Positions 38,316-45,620 of a stretch of 64,000 nt of DNA are shown piece after piece; position 1 is the stretch's first letter; every line of letters starts with the position of its first letter. A model generated the notes under the pieces. It was not told where the DNA came from. It was given only the letters and a program-made list of their open reading frames with translations, and did not search any database. Where the stretch lies: the NCBI RefSeq assembly GCF_030915445.1, contig NZ_CP133264.1, positions 868,001 to 932,000 on the forward strand. The letters run 5' to 3'. This stretch comes from Clostridium sp. OS1-26 (GTDB lineage: Bacteria > Bacillota > Clostridia > Clostridiales > Clostridiaceae). The position numbers and the translations under genes are program-made.

Positions 38316-38362
38316 AAAAATAAGAACTTATTAAATATTTATCCTAATAAGTTCTTATTTTT
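38316..38362. terminator. Bidirectional terminator upstream of the flavodoxin fusion
   Basis: Perfect stem AATAAGAACTTATTA / TAATAAGTTCTTATT with flanking A5 and T5. It separates the tRNA operon from the flavodoxin gene. Confidence 0.75.
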
Positions 38363-38417
38363 GATAATATAAATTTAAGTTTTAGCAATATATCTTTAGT
38401 CGTAATTATTTAGAATC

Positions 38418-38450
38418 AAAAAACAGTCTTTAGATTATTCTAAAGACTGT
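38418..38450 (-). terminator. Terminator of the tRNA operon
   Basis: Stem ACAGTCTTTAGA / TCTAAAGACTGT followed by TTTTTTG on the minus strand, about 57 bases beyond the last tRNA gene. Confidence 0.88.
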
Positions 38451-38506
38451 CCCTATGATATAAGATTTAAAACTTACGTAATGCCCTATATATAACTAGC
38501 TTTTAA

Positions 38507-38583
38507 TGGTGCGCCCAGCAGGAGTTGAACCTGCGGCCTCTGGATTCGAAGTCCATCACTCTATCCATCTGAGCTATGGGCGC
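38507..38583 (-). tRNA. tRNA-Arg (anticodon TCG)
   Basis: Cloverleaf with loop CTTCGAA; encoded CCA. Last gene of the tRNA operon, single copy here. Confidence 0.93.
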
Positions 38584-38629
38584 TCACAGGATATTAGTGC
38601 CTCTTACTTCAGTTTATATAATTAAGTAT

Positions 38630-38703
38630 TGGAGCGGGTGAAGGGAATCGAACCCTCGTAACTAGCTTGGAAGGCTAGCACTCTACCATTGAGTTACACC
38701 CGC
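38630..38703 (-). tRNA. tRNA-Gly (TCC), copy 1
   Basis: Loop CTTCCAA, encoded CCA, 74 nt. One of four near-identical copies; belongs to the duplicated block. Confidence 0.94.
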
Positions 38704-38707
38704 ATAT

Positions 38708-38782
38708 TGGAGCGGAAGACGGGATTCGAACCCGCGACGTTCACCTTGGCAAGGTGACGCTCTACCACTGAGCCACTCCCGC
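38708..38782 (-). tRNA. tRNA-Gly (GCC), copy 1
   Basis: Loop TTGCCAA, encoded CCA, 75 nt. Repeated 999 bases away at 39707. Confidence 0.94.
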
Positions 38783-38789
38783 GAATAAT

Positions 38790-38873
38790 TGGTGCAGGTG
38801 AAGGGAGTCGAACCCCCACGCCGTTGGCGCTAGATCCTAAGTCTAGTGCGTCTGCCAATTCCGCCACACCTGC
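38790..38873 (-). tRNA. tRNA-Leu (TAG), copy 1
   Basis: 84 nt with a long variable arm, loop CTTAGGA, encoded CCA. Repeated 999 bases away. Confidence 0.94.
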
Positions 38874-38892
38874 ATATTTAAAATTTAATGAG

Positions 38893-38956
38893 GTTAACGC
38901 CTTGCGTCGTTAACTAAGTGACTATCACAAAATCAAAGATTTTGGATATCTACTTA
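38893..38956. repeat. Palindromic repeat in the tRNA cluster (copy D)
   Basis: A GTTAACG / CGT-GTTAAC stem (38893-38914) followed directly by the unit hairpin (38915-38956) with arms TAAGTGACTATCACAAAATC and GATTTTGGATATCTACTTA around loop AAA. It lies between tRNA-Leu and tRNA-Lys. Confidence 0.75.
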
Positions 38957-38959
38957 TTA

Positions 38960-39035
38960 TGGTGGCTTACCGGGGAATCGAACCCCGGACACCATGATTA
39001 AAAGTCATGTGCTCTACCGACTGAGCTAGTAAACC
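38960..39035 (-). tRNA. tRNA-Lys (TTT), copy 1
   Basis: Loop CTTTTAA, encoded CCA. Repeated 999 bases away. Confidence 0.94.
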
Positions 39036-39044
39036 AAATTTATA

Positions 39045-39121
39045 TGGGGTGAACGATGGGATTCGAACCCACGACAACCAGAACCACAATCTGGCGCTCT
39101 ACCAACTGAACTACGTCCACC
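39045..39121 (-). tRNA. tRNA-His (GTG), copy 1
   Basis: Loop TTGTGGT, C73 and an encoded G at -1 (39121), encoded CCA. Confidence 0.93.
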
Positions 39122-39126
39122 ATATA

Positions 39127-39202
39127 TGGTGCGCCATCAGGGATTCGAACCCTGGGCACCCTGATTAAGAGTCAGGTGCTCTACCAACTGAGCTAATGGC
39201 AC
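39127..39202 (-). tRNA. tRNA-Lys (CTT), copy 1
   Basis: Loop CTCTTAA, encoded CCA. Repeated at 39466. Confidence 0.94.
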
Positions 39203-39207
39203 ATACT

Positions 39208-39284
39208 TGGTGCGTCTTAAGGGATTCGAACCCCTGGCACACGGCTTAGAAGGCCGTTGCTCTATCCAACTGAGCTAAAGACGC
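39208..39284 (-). tRNA. tRNA-Arg (TCT), copy 1
   Basis: Loop CTTCTAA, encoded CCA. Acceptor stem GCGTCTT, differing by one base from the two other copies. Confidence 0.94.
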
Positions 39285-39290
39285 ATATTT

Positions 39291-39364
39291 TGGAGCGGGT
39301 GAAGGGAATCGAACCCTCGTAACTAGCTTGGAAGGCTAGCACTCTACCATTGAGTTACACCCGC
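39291..39364 (-). tRNA. tRNA-Gly (TCC), copy 2
   Basis: Loop CTTCCAA, encoded CCA. Confidence 0.94.
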
Positions 39365-39382
39365 GGATATAATTTAATTTAG

Positions 39383-39458
39383 TGGTCGGGGTGACAGGGA
39401 TTGAACCTGCGACCTCATGGTCCCAAACCACGCGCGCTCCCATCTGCGCCACACCCCG
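39383..39458 (-). tRNA. tRNA-Pro (TGG), copy 1
   Basis: Loop TTTGGGA, encoded CCA. One of three copies. Confidence 0.94.
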
Positions 39459-39465
39459 AAATATA

Positions 39466-39541
39466 TGGTGCGCCATCAGGGATTCGAACCCTGGGCACCC
39501 TGATTAAGAGTCAGGTGCTCTACCAACTGAGCTAATGGCAC
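39466..39541 (-). tRNA. tRNA-Lys (CTT), copy 2
   Basis: Identical in sequence to the copy at 39127 as far as I can see; loop CTCTTAA, encoded CCA. Confidence 0.94.
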
Positions 39542-39547
39542 GTTACT

Positions 39548-39624
39548 TGGTGCGTCTTAAGGGATTCGAACCCCTGGCACACGGCTTAGAAGGCCGTTGC
39601 TCTATCCAACTGAGCTAAAAACGC
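39548..39624 (-). tRNA. tRNA-Arg (TCT), copy 2
   Basis: Loop CTTCTAA, encoded CCA. Acceptor stem GCGTTTT gives a T.G pair opposite the 3' strand AAGACGC. Confidence 0.93.
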
Positions 39625-39629
39625 ATATT

Positions 39630-39703
39630 TGGAGCGGGTGAAGGGAATCGAACCCTCGTAACTAGCTTGGAAGGCTAGCACTCTACCATTGAGTTACACC
39701 CGC
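39630..39703 (-). tRNA. tRNA-Gly (TCC), copy 3
   Basis: Loop CTTCCAA, encoded CCA. Start of the second copy of the duplicated block. Confidence 0.94.
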
Positions 39704-39706
39704 ATA

Positions 39707-39781
39707 TGGAGCGGAAGACGGGATTCGAACCCGCGACGTTCACCTTGGCAAGGTGACGCTCTACCACTGAGCCACTCCCGC
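39707..39781 (-). tRNA. tRNA-Gly (GCC), copy 2
   Basis: Loop TTGCCAA, encoded CCA. Exactly 999 bases from the first copy. Confidence 0.94.
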
Positions 39782-39788
39782 GAATAAT

Positions 39789-39872
39789 TGGTGCAGGTGA
39801 AGGGAGTCGAACCCCCACGCCGTTGGCGCTAGATCCTAAGTCTAGTGCGTCTGCCAATTCCGCCACACCTGC
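39789..39872 (-). tRNA. tRNA-Leu (TAG), copy 2
   Basis: 84 nt, loop CTTAGGA, encoded CCA. Exactly 999 bases from the first copy. Confidence 0.94.
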
Positions 39873-39891
39873 ATATTTAAAATTTAATGAG

Positions 39892-39955
39892 GTTAACGCC
39901 TTGCGTCGTTAACTAAGTGACTATCACAAAATCAAAGATTTTGGATATCTACTTA
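39892..39955. repeat. Palindromic repeat in the tRNA cluster (copy E)
   Basis: Base-for-base duplicate of copy D, carried along with tRNA-Leu and tRNA-Lys(TTT) in the 999-base-offset duplication. Confidence 0.75.
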
Positions 39956-39958
39956 TTA

Positions 39959-40034
39959 TGGTGGCTTACCGGGGAATCGAACCCCGGACACCATGATTAA
40001 AAGTCATGTGCTCTACCGACTGAGCTAGTAAACC
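39959..40034 (-). tRNA. tRNA-Lys (TTT), copy 2
   Basis: Loop CTTTTAA, encoded CCA. End of the duplicated block. Confidence 0.94.
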
Positions 40035-40038
40035 AAAA

Positions 40039-40113
40039 TGGCTGGGATAGCAGGATTCGAACCTACGAATACCAGAGTCAAAGTCTGGTGCCTTACCGCT
40101 TGGCGATATCCCA
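40039..40113 (-). tRNA. tRNA-Gln (TTG)
   Basis: Loop CTTTGAC, encoded CCA, 75 nt. Single copy in the cluster, absent from the first half, so lost from or inserted into one copy. Confidence 0.93.
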
Positions 40114-40118
40114 ATATA

Positions 40119-40195
40119 TGGGGTGAACGATGGGATTCGAACCCACGACAACCAGAACCACAATCTGGCGCTCTACCAACTGAACTACGTCCACC
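40119..40195 (-). tRNA. tRNA-His (GTG), copy 2
   Basis: Loop TTGTGGT with encoded G at -1 and C73, encoded CCA. Confidence 0.93.
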
Positions 40196-40199
40196 ATAA

Positions 40200-40276
40200 T
40201 GGTGCGTCTTAAGGGATTCGAACCCCTGGCACACGGCTTAGAAGGCCGTTGCTCTATCCAACTGAGCTAAAAACGC
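40200..40276 (-). tRNA. tRNA-Arg (TCT), copy 3
   Basis: Loop CTTCTAA, encoded CCA; same acceptor stem as copy 2. Confidence 0.93.
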
Positions 40277-40282
40277 ATATTT

Positions 40283-40356
40283 TGGAGCGGGTGAAGGGAA
40301 TCGAACCCTCGTAACTAGCTTGGAAGGCTAGCACTCTACCATTGAGTTACACCCGC
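40283..40356 (-). tRNA. tRNA-Gly (TCC), copy 4
   Basis: Loop CTTCCAA, encoded CCA. Confidence 0.94.
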
Positions 40357-40362
40357 AGATAT

Positions 40363-40425
40363 AAAACATCAAAATCTGTGATTTTGTTATGTTTTAATCC
40401 TCATCAGCTTTGCTGAGGAGTTTCA
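40363..40425. repeat. Base hairpin without nested insert (copy F)
   Basis: Hairpin AAAACATCAAAATC / GATTTTGTTATGTTTT around loop TGT (40363-40395), then CCTCATCAGC / GCTGAGGA (40399-40418) and the inverted end GGAGTTTCAT. It is the unexpanded counterpart of copy G. Confidence 0.7.
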
Positions 40426-40429
40426 TTCC

Positions 40430-40505
40430 TGGTCGGGGTGACAGGGATTGAACCTGCGACCTCATGGTCCCAAACCACGCGCGCTCCCATCTGCGCCACA
40501 CCCCG
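40430..40505 (-). tRNA. tRNA-Pro (TGG), copy 2
   Basis: Loop TTTGGGA, encoded CCA. Confidence 0.94.
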
Positions 40506-40511
40506 ATATAT

Positions 40512-40692
40512 AAAACATCAAAATCTGTACTCTGTGTAAGTGACTATTACCAAATCAGCACTCTGTGTAAGTGATCATCTCAAAATCAGAGATTTTGGAT
40601 GCCTACTTAAGATTTGGGATATCTACTTAAGATTTTCGATGCCTACTTATGATTTTGTTATGCTTTAATCCTCATCAGCTTTGCTGAGGAAT
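40512..40692. repeat. Nested palindromic repeat between two tRNA-Pro genes (copy G)
   Basis: The hairpin of copy F (AAAACATCAAAATC at 40512-40525, closing at 40651-40666) is opened at its TGT loop by a unit with left arm 40537-40556 and right arm 40611-40629. That loop is opened again by a unit at 40568-40609 (loop AGA). A spare right arm follows at 40631-40649. Each left arm is preceded by ACTCTGTG. The CCTCATCAGC hairpin then follows as in copy F. Confidence 0.8.
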
Positions 40693-40713
40693 CTTATTTT
40701 ATAATTTAATTAA

Positions 40714-40789
40714 TGGTCGGGGTGACAGGGATTGAACCTGCGACCTCATGGTCCCAAACCACGCGCGCTCCCATCTGCGCCACACCCCG
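40714..40789 (-). tRNA. tRNA-Pro (TGG), copy 3
   Basis: Loop TTTGGGA, encoded CCA. First gene transcribed in the operon. Confidence 0.94.
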
Positions 40790-40791
40790 TT

Positions 40792-40810
40792 GTTCAGGGA
40801 TCCCCTGAAC
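40792..40810 (-). other. Perfect hairpin immediately 5' of the first tRNA
   Basis: GTTCAGGG / CCCTGAAC with a three-base loop, ending 3 bases before the mature 5' end of tRNA-Pro. Probably a processing or stability element of the pre-tRNA leader. Confidence 0.55.
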
Positions 40811-40851
40811 TGTTTCTTCAGGAGAATCATCAACTCCCGACGACATAGATT

Positions 40852-40880
40852 ATTCTACACGATATATTTAATTCCGTCAA
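40852..40880 (-). promoter_or_regulatory. Promoter of the tRNA operon
   Basis: TTGACG (40880-40875) and TAGAAT (40857-40852) with a 17-base spacer on the minus strand, about 60 bases before the first tRNA. The only good promoter seen for all 22 genes. Confidence 0.85.
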
Positions 40881-40919
40881 TACTTATTTGAAACTTTTTT
40901 TATATTTTTTGAATATGCT

Positions 40920-41390
40920 TTATACACCTTTAATGCTTGGATTGATTTTCCCATCTTCTATTTTTATAGTAGCTATGCTATTAAATCCATCTCTTGATAC
41001 AGCTGGACTTCCTGGATTTACAAACCATATTCCATTTTCGTAAGCAATCTTTGAAACATGAGTATGTCCAAATAATGCTATATCAACACCTAACTCCAAT
41101 GCTCTATATTTTAATCTAGATAGATCATACTTAACATCATATCTATGTCCATGAGTTATGAATATCTTCTTCCCTGCAATCATTTCAATTCTTTCACTTG
41201 GAGTATCTACAGCAAAATCACAATTTCCCTTTACGTTAATAATCGGGCCTTTATAATATTTAGATATCTCTTTAATATCTTGAACATTATCACCTAGATG
41301 AATAATCATATCAGGATTTTCCAGTTTATTTATAGCATTTTCTATGATCCATGAGTATCTATGTGTATCACTTATTACTCCTATTATCAA
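40920..41390 (-). CDS. YfcE/MJ0936-family metallophosphoesterase
   Basis: 156 aa. The calcineurin-like metal motifs are in order: GVISDTHR (5-12), HLGDNV (about 32), GNCDF (about 56), ITHGHRYDV (about 78) and FGHTHVS (about 108). Members of this small family hydrolyse phosphodiesters in vitro; the cellular substrate is not settled. Two bases separate it from rdgB upstream, so rph-rdgB-phosphoesterase forms one operon, a common clostridial arrangement. Confidence 0.88.
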   Translation of the reverse strand: MIIGVISDTHRYSWIIENAINKLENPDMIIHLGDNVQDIKEISKYYKGPIINVKGNCDFAVDTPSERIEMIAGKKIFITHGHRYDVKYDLSRLKYRALELGVDIALFGHTHVSKIAYENGIWFVNPGSPAVSRDGFNSIATIKIEDGKINPSIKGV

Positions 41391-41392
41391 TA

Positions 41393-41998
41393 TTATTCCT
41401 CCTCCATAAGTTTTTTAATTTCTCCTTCTATCTTTTTCAGAGCTTTTGCTCTATGACTTATGGAATTCTTAAGTTCGGAGTCCATCTCCGCAAATGTCAT
41501 TTTATATTCAGGTATGTAAAACAATGGATCATATCCGAATCCATTGCTTCCTCTTTCTTCATCTATTATTCTTCCTTCTATTTCTCCTTGAACTTTTACT
41601 ACTTTATCATCACTTATTATTAGAACTATAGCACATACAAACTTAGCTTTTCTCTCTTCATCTTTTTTATCTTTCAATAGTTCTAAAAGCTTTTCATTAT
41701 TCTTTTTATCATTTCCATGTTCTCCTGCAAACCTAGCAGAATAAATCCCAGGTGCACCGTTTAAACAATCAACTGCGAGGCCAGAATCATCTGCTAACAC
41801 CATAGCGTCCTCTACAATTTTATATATTTCACTAGCTTTTTTATAGGAATTTTCAATAAATGTATTTCCATCTTCTTCAACATCTATATCTATTCCCGCT
41901 TCTTTTAGTGATACTACTTCTATTTGATATTTCTCTAATATTTGTTTAATCTCTTTTATTTTTTTTGCATTATTACTCGCCACTACTAATTTTCTCAT
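41393..41998 (-). CDS. rdgB: XTP/dITP pyrophosphatase (RdgB/HAM1)
   Basis: 201 aa. Starts [13 protein letters not shown], with the catalytic region [24 protein letters not shown] (about 68-92) and [11 protein letters not shown] (about 148). It removes pyrophosphate from non-canonical purine nucleotides such as dITP and XTP, keeping them out of DNA and RNA. The start overlaps the rph stop by four bases (ATGA), which implies translational coupling. Confidence 0.95.
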   Translation of the reverse strand: MRKLVVASNNAKKIKEIKQILEKYQIEVVSLKEAGIDIDVEEDGNTFIENSYKKASEIYKIVEDAMVLADDSGLAVDCLNGAPGIYSARFAGEHGNDKKNNEKLLELLKDKKDEERKAKFVCAIVLIISDDKVVKVQGEIEGRIIDEERGSNGFGYDPLFYIPEYKMTFAEMDSELKNSISHRAKALKKIEGEIKKLMEEE

Positions 41999-42744
41999 TT
42001 TCTTTCACCTGTTCCAACCCATAATGAGTCCATTTTCAAACTATCTTTTTGCACTTGAATCATATGTTTTGCGCCTTTTTCTGCTAATGCTATAAGTTCA
42101 TTTAGATCTGCCCTACTAAAAGGACTTTGCTCTCCAGTTCCCTGTATCTCTACAAATTCACCTGAATCAGTCATAACTACATTCATATCAACCTTTGCTT
42201 TTGAATCCTCTTCATAACATAAATCTAGCATCTTCACATTATCTACAATTCCAACACTTACAGCGCTAACAAAATCTCTTATAGGGTATATTGTAAATGG
42301 AGTCTGTTTATGAAGCTTATTAACAGCATCTACTAGCGCTACAAAAGCTCCAGATATAGATGCAGTTCTTGTTCCTCCATCCGCTTGAATAACATCACAA
42401 TCTACCCATATTGTCTTTTCTCCTATAGCTTTTAAGTCAACGATAGATCTTAATGCTCTTCCTATTAATCTTTGTATCTCCATAGTTCTTCCATCAATCT
42501 TGCCCCTAGTTATATCTCTAACTTTTCTAACTTGAGTAGCCCTCGGTATCATATTATATTCACAAGTAATCCATCCCTCACCTTTTCCTTTTAAAAATGG
42601 AGGGACCTTATCCTCTATTGATGCTGTGCAAATTACCTTTGTGTCACCTGTTTCTATTAAAACTGCACCTTCTGCATATTTTGTATAATTTCTTGTTATT
42701 TTTATATGTCTAGTTTGATCATTTTTTCTACCATCAACTCTCAT
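41995..42744 (-). CDS. rph: Ribonuclease PH
   Basis: 249 aa, full length. Phosphorolytic 3'-5' exoribonuclease that trims tRNA 3' ends: conserved RPDGR-type start ([12 protein letters not shown]), phosphate-binding Arg region [16 protein letters not shown] (about 83-97) and the DADGGTRTA-type motif ([12 protein letters not shown], about 120). First gene of the rph-rdgB-phosphoesterase operon. It is fitting, though coincidental, that it lies next to the large tRNA cluster. Confidence 0.96.
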   Translation of the reverse strand: MRVDGRKNDQTRHIKITRNYTKYAEGAVLIETGDTKVICTASIEDKVPPFLKGKGEGWITCEYNMIPRATQVRKVRDITRGKIDGRTMEIQRLIGRALRSIVDLKAIGEKTIWVDCDVIQADGGTRTASISGAFVALVDAVNKLHKQTPFTIYPIRDFVSAVSVGIVDNVKMLDLCYEEDSKAKVDMNVVMTDSGEFVEIQGTGEQSPFSRADLNELIALAEKGAKHMIQVQKDSLKMDSLWVGTGERK

Positions 42745-42827
42745 TTTTTACCTCCAAAAGAACCAACTTTTTATTACTTAATTATTATACATTATTAATG
42801 ACCTATTGTGCATTCAATTCTACCAGT

Positions 42828-43817
42828 TTATTTCAGTTTTTCTTCTAACACAAATAACTCATCTCTTTCAGGTGGCTCTACTTCCTCTTCTATATTTTTA
42901 TTCACCAGTATGCCTTTTCCTTTAATAACTTTACCTATTATTGTAGCTTTGATACCTTCTTTTTCAAGTATTTTTACTAATTCATCTCCATTTTTAGTTG
43001 TTATAAGCATGCTTCCTGATGATATGAATCTAAGAGGATCTATAGAATATTCTCCGCATATCCTTTGAGTTATACTGCTTATAGGCATCTTTTCTTTGTA
43101 TATCTTAAATCCCATGTTACTAGCTTCTGCAATTTCCCATAATGCCCCCAGCACTCCCCCTTCTGTTATATCATGCATCGAATTAACCCCAAAGTTTCCA
43201 GATATAATTCCTTCATTTACTACGCTTAAATAATTCGTATAATTTTTTGCTTCTTCTATTTCTTCTTCTGTTAGAATATCTTTTATTTTATTTTTATAGT
43301 CATTAACTACTATGCTAGTGCCTTCAAGACATAACTGTTTAGTGACGATTATATCATCACCTTCCTCAGCTCCTGAAGTAGCTACTGCTTTTCCTTTTGG
43401 AGCCTTGCCAATTACCGTACAAGATATTACCATTTTATTTACTGCTCTTGTTATTTCCGTATGGCCTCCTAAAATTTCAATATTAAGCTTTTGAGTCTCT
43501 TCTCCTATTTCTTTCATTACTTCTTTTATTTCATCTAGTGATGTATTTTCTGGGGCTAAAATCGTTACTAAAATGCCTATAGGCTCAACACCACAGGAGG
43601 CAATATCATTACAGTTTATATGTACAGCTAATTTACCACTATTAGTATCAGCCCCAGTTATAGGATCTGTAGAAAGTACACATTCATAGCTGCCAAATTC
43701 TACTACGCTACAATCTTCTCCTACACCACTTCTGATCCTTACATCGTCTCTCTTAACTTTTCTGCTGCCATCTATTATTTCTTTTAGATCATCCCAGTTT
43801 AATTTTCCTACTTTCAT
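42828..43817 (-). CDS. AIR synthase-related (HypE-like) protein
   Basis: 329 aa. The PurM/ThiL/HypE fold is visible: an N-terminal VRIRSGVGEDCSVVEFG nucleotide-binding segment, STDPITGAD, the central GILVTILAP strand, and the late MHDITEGGVLGALWE motif typical of HypE. It lacks the C-terminal Cys of true HypE (the end is DELFVLEEKLK), so it probably is not a hydrogenase maturation cyanylase. No other hyp genes are nearby. An ATP-dependent role in small-molecule or cofactor metabolism is the safest statement. Confidence 0.75.
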   Translation of the reverse strand: MKVGKLNWDDLKEIIDGSRKVKRDDVRIRSGVGEDCSVVEFGSYECVLSTDPITGADTNSGKLAVHINCNDIASCGVEPIGILVTILAPENTSLDEIKEVMKEIGEETQKLNIEILGGHTEITRAVNKMVISCTVIGKAPKGKAVATSGAEEGDDIIVTKQLCLEGTSIVVNDYKNKIKDILTEEEIEEAKNYTNYLSVVNEGIISGNFGVNSMHDITEGGVLGALWEIAEASNMGFKIYKEKMPISSITQRICGEYSIDPLRFISSGSMLITTKNGDELVKILEKEGIKATIIGKVIKGKGILVNKNIEEEVEPPERDELFVLEEKLK

Positions 43818-43906
43818 TAAAATTTCTTCCTTTCTATTAAATAAATAAGCACTATTTTACTACCTACTTCATATTATTTATATAAGGATTAATTTATGGT
43901 AGGTGT

Positions 43907-45340
43907 ATGTGTTTGAAATATATAGGACCCTTTCTAAGAATAAATAAATTAAAAAAAGAAAATGTTGAACACCAACTCTTTTATTTAGCGAAAGAATCTT
44001 TAAAACAAATTGTACTATACTCTAAGTGTGGGGTACACACCTCTCTTAAAGAACTTAAAGTAAAAAATATATCTAATTTTGATATTAACACATTTAAAGA
44101 TGTTTCTCCACTTCTATGTATATATAAAAAGGCAAGTCCTAAACTTATTAGCGTTGAAGATAACTTATGCTGGGATGAGGATAAATTTAAAAAAGAGATA
44201 AACATAGACAGTAACGCTTTAATGACATTATGTCTTTTAGAATTATACGATTATTACAGCAACTTTAAAAACATAAACACCAAAAATTGCGATTTAGCTA
44301 ACTTATATTTGTTATTATCTAAAAAACAATTAGAATTTTATGCTTCTCATTTTAGAAATGAGGAAGGAGTATTTATAGATAAAAAGGATGCAAGTGATCT
44401 TTTTACTGGAGAATTAAAATTCGAAGAAAAAAATAAAAAATTTAAATTTTCTACTCAAGCATTATTAATGGCTGCATACTATAAGTGTGCTTACTTGTGT
44501 AAAGACGAGGATAAAGATAATTACAAAAACTTTTCACTGGATATATTAAATATGTTTATTAATTTTAAAGAAGATCTATATTTGCTTTCTTATAATGAAC
44601 TCAGCGAACTATGTTTAGGTTTAAATATATTTTACAAGTATTCTAAAAATGAAGATTGTAAAGTTTTATTACTAGACTTATCGGAGCTGCTGTATGAAAA
44701 GAGTAATGATTGTTCTGCGGAATTTGATTTAGAAAAAGACTGTATGAATTATATTAATTTTATTCTATTCTATAAAAATACAGGAATTGTGAAATTTAAA
44801 GATAACGCAGAAAATATGTATACTAAGTTTCTTGAATTATATGACCCTGAAAAAGGTATTTTTATTAAAAACACTGAAAGTAAAGACATCACTTTTTCTT
44901 GTCTAGAAATTGCTCTATACGTTTTAGTTTGCATTATTCATTCGCATACAAGTGAAGATGGAGATAAAAGTGATTTAATACTATTAGATGTATTTAAGCA
45001 TCAACTTGTAGATTCAGGAATTATAGCAAGTTGGCCTGACGCTCCCGACTTGCAGGATGTAGAAAGATATAAAAATTATACACTAAAATCTGAAGACCTA
45101 CTAGAAGAGCAAGATTTTAGGATGGCTTCAATTCCCACTCCTGAAAACTGCGAACTAGCTGCCGTATTTAATAAAAATGTTTGCTATAATAAGAAGAAAG
45201 AAGCCTTTAAAGTTCCTAAAAACTCCTTTGATACTCATAAAAACATGTTGCTGTTCTTCTTGATCATACACGTTCTAAGACCAAAAAGATTAGTCCATAG
45301 GATAATAGAAGAGAATATGGAATTTGAGCAAGAATATTAA
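43907..45340 (+). CDS. Conserved-looking alpha-helical protein, unknown function
   Basis: 477 aa, predicted almost entirely helical, rich in Leu/Tyr/Lys/Asp, no signal peptide or membrane helix. The repeated paired-helix look (for example LMTLCLLELYDYYSNF, ALLMAAYYKCAYLC) suggests an alpha-alpha barrel or helical repeat, as in glycosidase-like toroids; IIASWPDAPDLQD and RMASIPTPEN stand out as possible conserved patches. AGGTG fits a TTG at 43913 better than the ATG at 43907, so either start is possible. Transcribed divergently from the AIR synthase gene. Not recognised. Confidence 0.55.
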   Translation: MCLKYIGPFLRINKLKKENVEHQLFYLAKESLKQIVLYSKCGVHTSLKELKVKNISNFDINTFKDVSPLLCIYKKASPKLISVEDNLCWDEDKFKKEINIDSNALMTLCLLELYDYYSNFKNINTKNCDLANLYLLLSKKQLEFYASHFRNEEGVFIDKKDASDLFTGELKFEEKNKKFKFSTQALLMAAYYKCAYLCKDEDKDNYKNFSLDILNMFINFKEDLYLLSYNELSELCLGLNIFYKYSKNEDCKVLLLDLSELLYEKSNDCSAEFDLEKDCMNYINFILFYKNTGIVKFKDNAENMYTKFLELYDPEKGIFIKNTESKDITFSCLEIALYVLVCIIHSHTSEDGDKSDLILLDVFKHQLVDSGIIASWPDAPDLQDVERYKNYTLKSEDLLEEQDFRMASIPTPENCELAAVFNKNVCYNKKKEAFKVPKNSFDTHKNMLLFFLIIHVLRPKRLVHRIIEENMEFEQEY

Positions 45341-45360
45341 AAAATAATATTTTAATTTTT

Positions 45361-45378
45361 GGGTTATACTAATATAAC
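45361..45378. promoter_or_regulatory. Short palindrome upstream of the small Cys protein gene
   Basis: GGTTATA / TATAACC around CTAA, 20 bases after the preceding gene. Weak terminator or operator; undecided. Confidence 0.35.
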
Positions 45379-45440
45379 CACAGTACAAGCATTTACTTAT
45401 GCTAAAACTTCAGCCTGCTTTAAAAGGAGGTATGTAATTT

Positions 45441-45620
45441 ATGATGAACATAAATTGTTCTGAAAAGTGCATACATGAAAAAAACGGGAAATGTACTTTA
45501 AACCATGTAACACCGCTTTCAAGTTTTTCAGCTAATAGAGAAGCAGACTGCGCCTACTTTGTTTCAAAGCAATCTAACAAAAAGCTTCCCCTTGAAATTA
45601 AGGGGAAGTCTTTTTATTAA
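45441..45620 (+). CDS. Small Cys-rich protein (clostridial family often annotated as hydroxymyristoyl-ACP dehydratase)
   Basis: 59 aa. Five cysteines: NCSEKCIHEKNGKCTL early and DCAYF later, with the linking HVTPLSS. This matches a small family common in Clostridium that databases often label hydroxymyristoyl-ACP dehydratase without good reason; I think it binds metal. AGGAGG is upstream with 10-base spacing. Its last codons run through a terminator hairpin and its stop overlaps the stop of the convergent binding-protein gene. Confidence 0.7.
   Translation: MMNINCSEKCIHEKNGKCTLNHVTPLSSFSANREADCAYFVSKQSNKKLPLEIKGKSFY
45583..45616. terminator. Terminator shared by convergent genes
   Basis: Stem AGCTTCCCCTT / AAGGGGAAG with TCTTTTTATT on the plus side. 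It lies inside the 3' end of the small Cys protein frame. Confidence 0.75.

Noticed and set aside
39675-40234. Open reading frames of 60-70 codons across the tRNA cluster
   Set aside because: They run through clear cloverleaf tRNA genes and have tRNA-derived low-complexity sequence; no ribosome sites fit.
14161-40692. CRISPR-like repetition of the arm sequences
   Set aside because: Units are hairpins with variable spacing, no regular 30-35-bp unique spacers, and no cas genes.
38507-40920. rRNA genes within or next to the tRNA cluster
   Set aside because: No 16S, 23S or 5S sequence is seen; the upstream DNA is only a promoter and short leader.
42828-43817. Hydrogenase maturation gene hypE
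   Set aside because: The essential C-terminal cysteine is absent and no hyp neighbours are present.
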